A stretch of DNA of 64,000 nucleotides, taken from an uncultured Gammaproteobacteria bacterium (GTDB lineage Bacteria > Pseudomonadota > Gammaproteobacteria > Arenicellales > JAANXG01). The notes under the pieces were generated by a model. That model ran no database searches, was not told the origin of the DNA, and saw only the letters and a list, made by a program, of their open reading frames with translations. Shown here piece by piece: positions 39,220-47,804 of this stretch. A program made the position numbers and the translations under genes. The first letter of the stretch is position 1, and each line of letters opens with the position of its first letter. The stretch covers positions 1-64,000 of the forward strand of contig CAMYKK010000017.1 of assembly GCA_947258975.1 (NCBI GenBank), written 5' to 3'.

Positions 39220-41508
39220 ATGGACATCAACAACAACGAGTTGCGAATCACGACGCACGCGGTCCGGGATCTGATTCTGGTACTGTTGTTCGGCGGCATT
39301 GTGTATCTGGGTGCCGAGGGCCTGGATCTTTTCAACTTTATTCAGTACCACAGCCTGGATAAGTTATTCATTGTTGTTCCCACCTTCTTGCTGGGACTGA
39401 TTTGGTTCGCATACCGCCGGGCGATCGAGTCGCGTGAGCTCGATGCGCACTATCGCATGCTCGTGGATCGGAGTTGGGCGTTAATCGGGATGCATGATCT
39501 CGACGGGGTCATGAAATCGATAAACCCGGCGATTGCACAATCGCTTCGCTACTCCGAGGAAAAGGTCATCGGAAAATTCTTCGGCGATTTTTTTACCGCC
39601 TCCAAACGCAAGGACCTCGTTGAGTACCTGGAGCAAATAAAGAAAGAGGGTACCGCCGAGGGCCAGTTCCACCTGCTGACCAAGTGCGGCAACCCACGCG
39701 TGTGGGAGTACCGCAATATGGTCATCCGCGGACGCGGCCCGTCACCCCTCGTATTGATCCACGCCCTCGACGTTACCAAACGGCAAGTTGCCAGGAACGC
39801 ATTGAAACAAAGCGAAGAGCGATTCAAGCACTTTGCCGAAGCCGCAGCTGATTGGTTGTGGGAGACTGATGAGAATATGCGGATTGCTTATTTATCTCCG
39901 CGGCTCGAAGAAACCACCGGCGTGGCGCCGGATCGAGTGCTTGGCCAGACTCTGTTGGAGTTGACGACATACTGGAACAAAGAGCTCGCAGGATGGCGGG
40001 AATTCGAACAACAGCTCAATTTTCGGCACGCGTTTCGCGACTTCGAATTCCCGATGATAAAGATTGACGGCGGTTTCTGTGTCATGCACATCAGCGGGAC
40101 GCCGTTCCATAACATGGATGGACAGTTCGGCGGATTCCGCGGTACTGGCAAGGATGTGACGAATGAGCATCAATTGACGCAAAAGCTCGCTTATCAGGCA
40201 AACCGGGATCCACTGACAAAATTATTGAACCGTTCCGCGTTCGAGCACAGAGTGAAGCAGGCAGTTGCAGGCGCCAAGGCCAAAGGCTCCCGGCACGCAA
40301 TGTGTTATCTCGATCTGGATCAGTTCAAGATCGTCAACGATACCGTCGGTCATTCTGCCGGTGACGAACTTCTGCGCCAAGTCGCCAATCTTTTCCGGCG
40401 CCACACCAAGGGTCATGATGCGCTGGCGCGTTTGGGTGGCGATGAGTTCGCGATCCTGCTGTTGAATCGATCCCTCGACACAGCGACTGAACTTGCCAAT
40501 CAAATCGTAGATGATGTGCGAAAATTCAGGTTCGAATGGCGTGACAGCGCGTTCAGCGTATCTGCGAGTATTGGTTTGGTGGAGATCATTGCCGCGTCCG
40601 AAGATGTGGGCGAAGTGATTCGCCAGAGCGATGTGGCCTGCTACATGGCCAAAGAGCAGGGGCGCAACCGCGTATATGTTTACCACCCGGAAGACCAGGC
40701 GTTGCGCAGGCACGACGCTGCCATGAATCAGGCGACCGAGTTCATCGCTGCATTGGACGAAGGCCGCTTCCGGTTGTACTGCCAGCCGGTGATGGATATC
40801 TCTCAGACACCCCCGAAACCGATCATGTACGAAGTGCTGCTCCGATTGATGGATAAAAAGAATAATATCGTGTACCCCAAGGACTTTATTGGATCCGCGG
40901 AGCGCTATGGTTTGATGCCCACCATAGATCGATGGGTCATAGACCGTACGCTGCAAGTGGTCGCCCCACGAATCGATTTATTGTCGGGGGCCGCACTGTC
41001 CTTGAATATTTCCGGGACGTCACTGAACGATGCGCGGTTCATTGATTTTCTGCATCGGCAGTTGGACGAATCGAGCGTCCCGGCCAATCGTGTCTACTTC
41101 GAAATCTCGGAAAATTCGGCAATTTGTTACTCGAACGAAGCCAGCGAGTTCATGGCGAGCCTGAAAAAGCGTGGCTGCCGATTTGTCCTGGACGATTTCG
41201 GAAGCGCACTGTCTGCATACCGCAATCTCAAACTGCTGCCCATCGATTACTTGAAAATTGACGGCGACTTCGTGCGCAAAATGCATGAGGACCCGATTGA
41301 CGAGGCGATGGTGGCCGCCATTCAGCGTGTAGCCCAACTCATGGGCATTGAAACCATCGCCGAATGTGCGGAAACCGACTCCACGCTGCGCCGCTTAGTG
41401 GGAATGGGCATCAGTTATGCGCAAGGTAACGCGCTGGAGCGGCCTAAGCCATTTACCGCTATCACCAGCGCGCCGCGCGAGCACCAGACCCACGTTGCAG
41501 TGGGATAA
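39220..41508 (+). CDS. Membrane-anchored PAS-PAS-GGDEF-EAL cyclic-di-GMP protein
   Basis: A 762-residue protein: two transmembrane segments (about 16-33 and 45-65), two PAS domains (about 75-190 and 200-310), GGDEF (about 325-480) with an intact RLGGDEF site, and EAL (about 505-745). The EAL motif reads YEVLLRL, a common variant; downstream metal and catalytic residues look present (EISEN, LDDFGSA, LKIDGDFV, ETIAECAE). Both synthesis and breakdown of c-di-GMP are possible. It opens a signalling block with a REC-LuxR regulator and a hybrid kinase. Confidence 0.9.
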   Translation: MDINNNELRITTHAVRDLILVLLFGGIVYLGAEGLDLFNFIQYHSLDKLFIVVPTFLLGLIWFAYRRAIESRELDAHYRMLVDRSWALIGMHDLDGVMKSINPAIAQSLRYSEEKVIGKFFGDFFTASKRKDLVEYLEQIKKEGTAEGQFHLLTKCGNPRVWEYRNMVIRGRGPSPLVLIHALDVTKRQVARNALKQSEERFKHFAEAAADWLWETDENMRIAYLSPRLEETTGVAPDRVLGQTLLELTTYWNKELAGWREFEQQLNFRHAFRDFEFPMIKIDGGFCVMHISGTPFHNMDGQFGGFRGTGKDVTNEHQLTQKLAYQANRDPLTKLLNRSAFEHRVKQAVAGAKAKGSRHAMCYLDLDQFKIVNDTVGHSAGDELLRQVANLFRRHTKGHDALARLGGDEFAILLLNRSLDTATELANQIVDDVRKFRFEWRDSAFSVSASIGLVEIIAASEDVGEVIRQSDVACYMAKEQGRNRVYVYHPEDQALRRHDAAMNQATEFIAALDEGRFRLYCQPVMDISQTPPKPIMYEVLLRLMDKKNNIVYPKDFIGSAERYGLMPTIDRWVIDRTLQVVAPRIDLLSGAALSLNISGTSLNDARFIDFLHRQLDESSVPANRVYFEISENSAICYSNEASEFMASLKKRGCRFVLDDFGSALSAYRNLKLLPIDYLKIDGDFVRKMHEDPIDEAMVAAIQRVAQLMGIETIAECAETDSTLRRLVGMGISYAQGNALERPKPFTAITSAPREHQTHVAVG

Positions 41509-41596
41509 GCGGCGTGCAGCCGCTTGGTCCCCGTGTCATCCACGGGTGTCATTTCACCCATTCGGGTGAAGAAATGCCCCTCGCGGTTCGCTAATC

Positions 41597-41669
41597 TAGC
41601 CCGGGTACTTGGTGCAATACTCGGGCCGTTTCATCAGCTGATCTGGTCACGGTGACCGTACCCGGGCTA
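41597..41669. repeat. 12-bp inverted repeat whose right arm holds the regulator's stop codon
   Basis: TAGCCCGGGTAC (41597-41608) and its exact complement GTACCCGGGCTA (41658-41669) flank 49 bases that include GGTGCAATACTCGGG, the repeat core seen elsewhere, and a GGTCAC/GTGACC palindrome. The CTA at 41667-41669 is the stop codon of the minus-strand response regulator. Confidence 0.65.
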
Positions 41670-42698
41670 TTGCGTGTCGACGGTCGGGATCACGTTAGCA
41701 AACAGTCGCGACAACAAGCGGACCAGATCGACCTGCCGGTTGGTATTGGTTTTTCGATATATCGACTTCAAATGCGTACGTACGGTATTTGCGGAGACAT
41801 GGTGCGCCTCACCATAATCATCGATGGTTTGACCGTTCAACAACGCCGAAACCAGTTGGCACTCCTTGGTAGTCAAGCCATACAGGGTTTTGAGCAGTGG
41901 TTCCGGGGCCGGCGTCGGTTGGTTAAGATCAATGATTATGACAATAGCTGACGCCGACTCACCGGACGCCCCGTCACTCAGCGGCGCGACCCACACTTGG
42001 ACACCCCGGCCGGCTGCGTCATCCAGCGTTACGGCGCCGACGACGGGCCTGCCGTCCAGGCCCAATGCACAGTCGATGGCGTGGTGAAACGCATTGTTGC
42101 GGTGGTTACGTGTGGCATGCAAACGGCCGCCACGGTTGACGAGTAATGTTTTTTCACCGATGAGAGATTTGGCGACGTGGTTTTGATGAATGACCGTGCG
42201 TTGACTGTCAACGATCACCAGACCCACAGAGAAGCGATCGAGCACTGCCTTGATGTGGGTGTTGCCGATGCCGGGTTCTCCAAAATGCTCGGCGACTTGA
42301 TGGTTTATGTCGCCGAATCGTACCAAGGCGGTTTCGATGCTGGGTATCAACTGCTTGACGGAAATAGGCTTCACCAAGTAGCCGAAAACACCGGACCCTA
42401 TGGCCTGATTGACGATCTCCAAATCGCTGTGGCCGGAGAGCATAATGATCGGTCGGTAGCAGGTATCCATCATCCGCGCAGCGAGTTCTGTGCCTGGAAT
42501 GTCGGGCAGCATGACATCCACAACCGCAAGATCCGGTGTCATATTTTGAAATTGGGCGAGCGCCGATTCGCCATCTTGAAACTGATCGACGTGATATCCA
42601 GCACTTGTTAAACCGGAATGCAGAATATTGTTGACAATGGGATCATCATCCACGAGCAAGAGGCGGGCGCCGGTTCGAACAGGGTTCATATTATTCAT
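41667..42698 (-). CDS. Response regulator: REC, PAS-like, LuxR helix-turn-helix
   Basis: A 343-residue regulator with a receiver domain (acidic pocket LLVDDDPI, phospho-acceptor in VVDVMLPDIPG near residue 61, switch Lys in YLVKPIS), a PAS-like middle region, and a C-terminal LuxR-type DNA-binding domain (LTTKECQLVSALLNG ... VSANTVRTHLKSIYRK). It is divergent from the hybrid kinase 95 bases away, so the two may form a pathway (inference). Confidence 0.88.
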   Translation of the reverse strand: MNNMNPVRTGARLLLVDDDPIVNNILHSGLTSAGYHVDQFQDGESALAQFQNMTPDLAVVDVMLPDIPGTELAARMMDTCYRPIIMLSGHSDLEIVNQAIGSGVFGYLVKPISVKQLIPSIETALVRFGDINHQVAEHFGEPGIGNTHIKAVLDRFSVGLVIVDSQRTVIHQNHVAKSLIGEKTLLVNRGGRLHATRNHRNNAFHHAIDCALGLDGRPVVGAVTLDDAAGRGVQVWVAPLSDGASGESASAIVIIIDLNQPTPAPEPLLKTLYGLTTKECQLVSALLNGQTIDDYGEAHHVSANTVRTHLKSIYRKTNTNRQVDLVRLLSRLFANVIPTVDTQ

Positions 42699-42793
42699 GG
42701 AAAAAATCTAATGATATTTATCAACTTGAGGGCAAGGCGTAGCATGAAGTGTAAACCATAATACCTCAATCACGCAGAACGGATCAGCAAATA

Positions 42794-44815
42794 ATGCCGT
42801 GTTCGTCGTATCACGAGCCGGAGGGAAATGAATTGCAAAAATCAAACAAGAAACCCGTGACCAGCAGGCTCAGTCGAAACGCGAATCGTTGGCAGGCCGA
42901 TGATGAGATCTATCGTGATCTGTTTGAAAACGCCACTGATATTGTTTTCACCACGGATCTGTCGGGCCACTTTCTGGATGGAAATCGAGCTGTTGAACGC
43001 TTGTTGGGATACACCGTAGAGCAAGCAAAAGAATTGACGTGGGACAAACTGGTGGCACCGTACGACATGCCGAAGGCAACCACCGTTCTGAAGCGGCATG
43101 CCAAAGGGGAGCGACACGTAAATTATGAACTGGACGTGATAACAAGAGACGGCGACATTCGCGCATTCGAAATCGGCTCGCGGCCGATTTTTGACGCCGA
43201 GAAAATTATCGGTTTCCATGGCATCGCGCGCGATATCACCGAGCGAAAACGCATACAAAGCGAACTAATCCAAGCCCGCAAAGAGGCCGAACAAGCAAAT
43301 CGAGCAAAATCATCTTTCCTCGCCAACATGAGCCATGAAATACGCACCCCCATAAACGGCATTATTGGATTTATGTCATTGATGGCGAAAACAGATCTCA
43401 CCAAAGATCAGCAGGAGTATCTGCGGCCGATGGAGGAGTCGGCGCGGGCACTCATGAAAATCATCAACGATATTCTGGATCTATCGAAAATCGAAGCGGG
43501 CCAATTAGTTCTCGAAGACGAGATACTCAGTCTCGGCTCGGTAATAGAATCTACCGTTGCCCTGCTCCGGCCGCTGGCCCAGGAGAAAGGATTGACGTTG
43601 TCTGTGTGCGTCGACTCCGGCATATCGGATCGCCTCAGGGGCGATCCCACTCGGATCGGCCAGATAATCGCCAATCTGGTCAACAATGCGCTCAAGTTCA
43701 CCGATCACGGCGGTGTCATGATCAGCGCCAAGCTGCAATCGTGTGACGGCTCACGGGCGATGGTTTCGATTTGTGTGATGGATACCGGTATCGGAGTCCC
43801 CGCGGGAGAGACGCAAACCTTGTTTGCGCCATTCCAGCAATCGGACACCAGCATGAACCGGCGCTTTGGCGGCACCGGCCTTGGGCTAACGATCACGCAA
43901 ACATTGGTGCAGGCGATGGGTGGTGATATCGACATTGACAGCGTGCGCGATCAGTACACCAAGGTCAACGTACGTTTACCGCTGACGGTGGCGGCGCAAC
44001 ACGGGAGCGACACTGCCGATCGTCGCGGGCCCGCGGACTTCAGCGGCGCAGGAATCCGGGTGTTGGTGGTCGACGACAATGATATAAATCGCCGGTTTCT
44101 GAGCGCGCTGCTACGGCATTATCAGTGCCAGGTGCACGAGGTCGAATCCGGGCGCCGGGCGCTGACTGCGTGCCAGCGGCAGACCTTCGACATTGTAATG
44201 ATGGATGTCCATATGGCGGATATGGATGGCATCGAAACCACAAGGCGCCTGAAACAAGCCCCCAGCGTGAATACCGCGACACCGGTGATCGCGGTATCGG
44301 CGGATGTGCTGGAAACCAGCCGTGCGCACTTCATGGAGGCGGGTATCGACGGATTTCTGCCTAAACCGCTCACCGAAGAGCTGTTGATCGTCGAGCTGCG
44401 GCGCTGGTTTCCCCAGCGTTGTCGGGTTACCGAATATAATGCACCGCCGGCTAAGCCCACCGCGGCCAACGATGAAGATCCAGTGCTCGACGTCAACGCC
44501 GGTGTCCGCATGGCGGCGGGCGATCGAACGCTATGGCGCAGCAGCCTCGAGGATCTCGTTGCCGGCCTGCCAACCCAGCTGGAGGTCGTTCGCGATTCGC
44601 TGGATACGGAGTCGTTCGCGGTCGCCCAGCAGGTGGCGCATCGTATCGCCGGCGCTGCAGGATACGTCGCCGCGGCGGCGCTGCATGGGGCGGCACGGGC
44701 GCTGGAAAAGGCGTGCCGCGCCCGCCACGGCGACGATGCGCACAAATGGCTGCAAGTGCTCAGTTTCGAGCTCGAGCGGGTGCGCGGCCATGCTGCCCGC
44801 AAGCCGAAACCGTGA
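42794..44815 (+). CDS. Hybrid sensor histidine kinase with REC and Hpt domains (BarA-like layout)
   Basis: A 673-residue soluble protein: PAS (about 40-150), coiled linker, kinase core with H-box FLANMSHEIRTPINGIIGF and ATPase motifs NLVNNALKF, DTGIGVP, GTGLGLTIT, then a receiver (VVDDNDINRR, phospho-Asp in MMDVHMADMDG) and a C-terminal Hpt with AHRIAGAAGY. All parts for a His-Asp-His relay are in one chain; the final Asp may be on the divergent REC-LuxR regulator. No transmembrane segment, so the signal is cytoplasmic. Confidence 0.9.
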   Translation: MPCSSYHEPEGNELQKSNKKPVTSRLSRNANRWQADDEIYRDLFENATDIVFTTDLSGHFLDGNRAVERLLGYTVEQAKELTWDKLVAPYDMPKATTVLKRHAKGERHVNYELDVITRDGDIRAFEIGSRPIFDAEKIIGFHGIARDITERKRIQSELIQARKEAEQANRAKSSFLANMSHEIRTPINGIIGFMSLMAKTDLTKDQQEYLRPMEESARALMKIINDILDLSKIEAGQLVLEDEILSLGSVIESTVALLRPLAQEKGLTLSVCVDSGISDRLRGDPTRIGQIIANLVNNALKFTDHGGVMISAKLQSCDGSRAMVSICVMDTGIGVPAGETQTLFAPFQQSDTSMNRRFGGTGLGLTITQTLVQAMGGDIDIDSVRDQYTKVNVRLPLTVAAQHGSDTADRRGPADFSGAGIRVLVVDDNDINRRFLSALLRHYQCQVHEVESGRRALTACQRQTFDIVMMDVHMADMDGIETTRRLKQAPSVNTATPVIAVSADVLETSRAHFMEAGIDGFLPKPLTEELLIVELRRWFPQRCRVTEYNAPPAKPTAANDEDPVLDVNAGVRMAAGDRTLWRSSLEDLVAGLPTQLEVVRDSLDTESFAVAQQVAHRIAGAAGYVAAAALHGAARALEKACRARHGDDAHKWLQVLSFELERVRGHAARKPKP

Positions 44816-44845
44816 CCCATCGAAACGGGTTGCGACATCGTCAAC

Positions 44846-44880
44846 AATAAAAAGCCCGTGCCCCTTGCGGGACACGGGCT
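44846..44880 (-). terminator. Rho-independent terminator of the phaR end (minus strand)
   Basis: Arms 44853-44860 and 44873-44880, with further pairing inside, are followed on the minus strand by TTTTTATTG. There is no T-run on the plus side, so it serves leftward transcripts coming from phaR and from the promoter at 45031-45059. Confidence 0.85.
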
Positions 44881-45024
44881 CCAGGTTGCGCCGAAGCGCA
44901 CCAGAGGGCACTCGGTCATCAGCTCGTTGACGTGCTGATCGGTGGCGATCCTTTGTTAAATCAGACAGTTACGCCTGATTTCTTGTCTCGCACACGGGTG
45001 AATTTGTGCAATGCAGCAATGTTG
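44853..45024 (-). ncRNA. Candidate structured small RNA in the PHB locus
   Basis: A minus-strand stretch of about 170-180 bases between a good sigma-70 promoter (45031-45059) and the terminator at 44846-44880. Hairpins on the way: perfect 7-bp stem 44958-44964/44975-44981; 6-bp stem 44918-44923/44934-44939; stem 44884-44902 with a TTCG loop and one bulge. No start codon follows the AAAGGA at about 44953, and a frame from 44919 would run through the terminator. It could instead be a 3' UTR piece of phaR or the wreck of a phasin gene. Confidence 0.5.
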
Positions 45025-45059
45025 CGTTGCAGCATAAAAGATCCGCCGCCGCGTGTCAA
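45020..45059 (-). promoter_or_regulatory. Sigma-70 promoter with overlapping PhaR-like TGC-rich operator
   Basis: On the minus strand TTGACA (45059-45054), 17 bases, TATGCT (45036-45031). The start region is a TGC/GCA-rich block; on the plus strand TGTTGCGTTGCA (45020-45031) matches TGTTGCGCTGCA at 47708-47719 in the phaA/phaE intergenic region. PhaR repressors bind such TGC-rich sites in front of phasin and pha genes. Confidence 0.6.
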
Positions 45060-45103
45060 CCCCGGATCAGCCGCCCGCGGCTATGGCGACCAGCGCTTGG
45101 CCG

Positions 45104-45598
45104 CTACTCGTCTTTCTTGCCCCCTTTTTTCGTGCCGTTATCGACGCGCAACCCGGCGGCGCGAAAAAATTGGTTCTGCATGTCGTGCCAAATGTTGAGA
45201 TTACGTTGGGTCATCTCGCTGATGGCGGAAATGGGTTTGCCCTGCAACTCCATGGCGGTACGCATCTGGTCCTGGAATGCCTTTTGTTGCTGATCAAACA
45301 AGCTCAGGCTGCGCTCCAAGTAGCCGCTGAACGTATCCTGCATGGATTCACCGTAGAAGCGGATGAACCGCATCAGGACATCCGTGGTGAACAGCGGTTT
45401 ACCCCCGCTTTCCTGGTCGGCGATGATCTGCAGCAAGATGTTGCGGGTAATTTCTTTGCCCGAATTGGCGTCACGTACCTCGAAGTTCACGTTGTCCAGC
45501 ACCAACTGCTGCAAATCCGCGAGGGTGATATAGCGACTTACTTCGGTGTCGTACAATCTCCGGTTCGGATATTTTTTGATGATGCGCGGTTTTGCCAC
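45104..45598 (-). CDS. phaR: PHB synthesis repressor PhaR
   Basis: A 164-residue regulator with the conserved N-terminal DNA-binding domain (RIIKKYPNRRLYDTEVSRYITL) and the central PHB-granule/accumulation domain (MRFIRFYGESMQDTFSGYLERS). In known systems it represses phasin genes until it is titrated by PHB granules. GTG start at 45598 after GAGAGG. Third gene of the leftward phaA-phaB-phaR group. Confidence 0.93.
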   Translation of the reverse strand: MAKPRIIKKYPNRRLYDTEVSRYITLADLQQLVLDNVNFEVRDANSGKEITRNILLQIIADQESGGKPLFTTDVLMRFIRFYGESMQDTFSGYLERSLSLFDQQQKAFQDQMRTAMELQGKPISAISEMTQRNLNIWHDMQNQFFRAAGLRVDNGTKKGGKKDE

Positions 45599-45616
45599 GA
45601 CTGCCTCTCTCTCTGT

Positions 45617-46339
45617 TTAATACATATGTTGGCCACCATTAATGGACAACGTCGAGCCGGTAATGAATCCGGCGTCGTCGGCGACCAAGAACAGTACGCT
45701 GCGGGCGATCTCACTAGCTTCTCCGAGCCGTCCTACGGGAATGGTTGCGATGATTTTCGCCAATACCTTCTCCGGTACTGCGCGCACCATTTCAGTGCCG
45801 ATGTATCCCGGCGCTACCGCGTTGACGGTGATACCCTTGGCGGCCCCTTCCAAAGCAAGGGCCTTGGTGAATCCGTGTATGCCGGACTTGGCGGACGCGT
45901 AGTTGACCTGGCCGTATTGGCCCGCTTGACCGTTCACCGAACCGATATTGACGATGCGGCCGAATCCCGCTGCGCGCATGCCCTCAATGACGCATCTGGA
46001 CATGTTGAAGCACGAGCTCAAGTTGGTTTGGATTACGGCGTTCCACTGCTCAAAACTCATTTTGTGCATGGTGCCGTCCCGGGTGATACCGGCGTTATTG
46101 ATTAGTACCTCCACCGGCCCAAGTTCCGCTTCCACCTGTTTCACTCCCTGTTGACACGACGCCATATCACCGACGTTCCATTTGTAGGCCGGGATGCCGG
46201 TGGCCTCGGTGAATTTCGCCGCCGCTTCATCATTCCCGCCATAATTCGCTGCTACTTTGTACCCAGCGTCTCTCAGCGTTTCGCAGATTGCCTCGCCTAT
46301 GCCTCGGGTGCCACCAGTTACCAGCGCAACTCTAGCCAT
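45617..46339 (-). CDS. phaB: NADPH-dependent acetoacetyl-CoA reductase
   Basis: A 240-residue SDR enzyme that makes (R)-3-hydroxybutyryl-CoA. Cofactor motif TGGTRGIG, NNAG strand, Ser-Tyr-Lys catalytic set (INIGSVNGQAGQYGQVNYASAKSG spanning about residues 133-156), and a C-terminal FITGSTLSINGGQHMY. GAGGAG ribosome-binding site. It lies between phaA and phaR. Confidence 0.96.
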   Translation of the reverse strand: MARVALVTGGTRGIGEAICETLRDAGYKVAANYGGNDEAAAKFTEATGIPAYKWNVGDMASCQQGVKQVEAELGPVEVLINNAGITRDGTMHKMSFEQWNAVIQTNLSSCFNMSRCVIEGMRAAGFGRIVNIGSVNGQAGQYGQVNYASAKSGIHGFTKALALEGAAKGITVNAVAPGYIGTEMVRAVPEKVLAKIIATIPVGRLGEASEIARSVLFLVADDAGFITGSTLSINGGQHMY

Positions 46340-46380
46340 GGTTATCTCCTCGTGTGATGGTTTTCATTCTAGGGTCTAGT

Positions 46381-47562
46381 TTACCGTTCAACTGCAATCG
46401 CGACGCCTTGACCGCCACCGATACATAAGGTTGCCAGTCCCTTGCTCGCATCCCGGCGTTTCATCTCATGCAGCAGGGTGACGAGTATCCGCGCACCCGA
46501 CGCGCCGATGGGATGCCCCAGGGCGATGGCGCCGCCGTTCACGTTTACTTTACCAGTGTCCCAGCCGAGGTCACAGTCCACCGACAACGATTGTGCCGCA
46601 AACGCCTCGTTGGCCTCGATCAAATCCAACTCGTCGACGGCCCACCCGGCCTTTTGCAGACAAATCCTCGACGCCGGGATCGGTCCGGTGCCCATGATCG
46701 CTGGATCCACGCCGGCGCTGCTGTATGCCACCACCTTTGCCAGTGGCGCAAGGCCCAGTTCCTTGGCCATGGACTCGCTCATCACCAGTGCCGCCGCCGC
46801 GCCGTCATTGATCCCGGATGCGTTGCCGGCGGTGACGGTGCCGTCTTTCTTGAATGCGGGGCGTAGTTTCGCCAGTCCGTCGGCGGTGGTCCCGTGGCGC
46901 GGGAATTCGTCGTGGTCGAACACGAGCGGCTCCCCCTTGCGTTGCGGGATCTCAACGGCAACGATTTCATCCTTGAAGCGCCCGGCATTTTGCGCCGCCT
47001 CGGCTTTCTGTTGTGACGCGGCGGCGAATTCGTCCTGTTGCTGTCGGTTGAATTCGTACTTTTGCACGATATTTTCTGCGGTCACGCCCATGTGGTAATC
47101 ATTGAAGGCATCCCACAGACCGTCGACAATCATACTGTCGATCAACTTCCAGTCACCCATCTTGACGCCGTTACGGGATTTGGGCAACACGTGGGGCGCC
47201 AGACTCATACTCTCCTGGCCACCGGCGATTATCACCTGTGCGTCGCCGCAGCGAATCGCCTGGGTCGCAAGATGCACTGCTTTCAGTCCGCTGCCGCATA
47301 CCTTGTTGATGGTCAGTGCCGGCACCGTGTGCGGCAGGCCTGCCTCGATCATCGTCTGACGCGCAGGATTCTGGCCGACACCTGCAGTCAATACCTGTCC
47401 CAAAATGATCTCGTCGATCTGCTCCGGTTTCACGCCGGTGCGATCGAGCAGGGAGGTGATGACTTTGGCGCCCAGGGTGGTCGCCGGCAGGTTGGACAGG
47501 GCGCCACTGAAATTGCCAATCGCCGTGCGTACGGCATCGACAATGACTACGTTATCGGTCAT
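46381..47562 (-). CDS. phaA: Acetyl-CoA acetyltransferase (beta-ketothiolase)
   Basis: A 393-residue thiolase for the first step of PHB synthesis. Catalytic Cys in [11 protein letters not shown], active-site His in [17 protein letters not shown], and C-terminal Cys in [10 protein letters not shown]. First gene of the leftward set, with a strong GAGGAGA site, divergent from phaE. Confidence 0.96.
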   Translation of the reverse strand: MTDNVVIVDAVRTAIGNFSGALSNLPATTLGAKVITSLLDRTGVKPEQIDEIILGQVLTAGVGQNPARQTMIEAGLPHTVPALTINKVCGSGLKAVHLATQAIRCGDAQVIIAGGQESMSLAPHVLPKSRNGVKMGDWKLIDSMIVDGLWDAFNDYHMGVTAENIVQKYEFNRQQQDEFAAASQQKAEAAQNAGRFKDEIVAVEIPQRKGEPLVFDHDEFPRHGTTADGLAKLRPAFKKDGTVTAGNASGINDGAAAALVMSESMAKELGLAPLAKVVAYSSAGVDPAIMGTGPIPASRICLQKAGWAVDELDLIEANEAFAAQSLSVDCDLGWDTGKVNVNGGAIALGHPIGASGARILVTLLHEMKRRDASKGLATLCIGGGQGVAIAVER

Positions 47563-47707
47563 TCTTCGCGTCTCCTCATGATTTGTCGTGGTAGAGATGT
47601 CTGGGTTGCCGAAGGAGATAAAGCGGGAGCAGGCTCGTGGACCCAGCTGGCGCTTTGCCGGCCCGGCGGATGTGGAATGTTGATGATCGGCTTAGGGTAT
47701 AACAGAT

Positions 47708-47719
47708 TGTTGCGCTGCA
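47708..47719. promoter_or_regulatory. Candidate PhaR operator between phaA and phaE
   Basis: TGTTGCGCTGCA, just downstream of a possible -10 (TATAAC, 47698-47703). Ten of twelve or more bases are shared with the site at 45020-45031 (one mismatch). Placed to act on both divergent pha transcripts. Confidence 0.5.
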
Positions 47720-47804
47720 CAATCACAATCGTCTTGTTGATGCGGTTGCCTGGGCAACGACCGGCCATGCCTGGGATACGAGCCAGTTCTTTGGGTCGAT
47801 CGTA

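Noticed and set aside
40840-40870. Inactive EAL domain because the motif reads EVL
   Set aside because: EVL occurs in many EAL domains and the other conserved acidic and lysine residues are present.
44122-44919. Minus-strand frame starting at 44919 as a phasin or other protein
   Set aside because: It runs through the strong terminator at 44846-44880 and is antisense to the hybrid kinase gene; only the first few codons (before the terminator) could be of interest.
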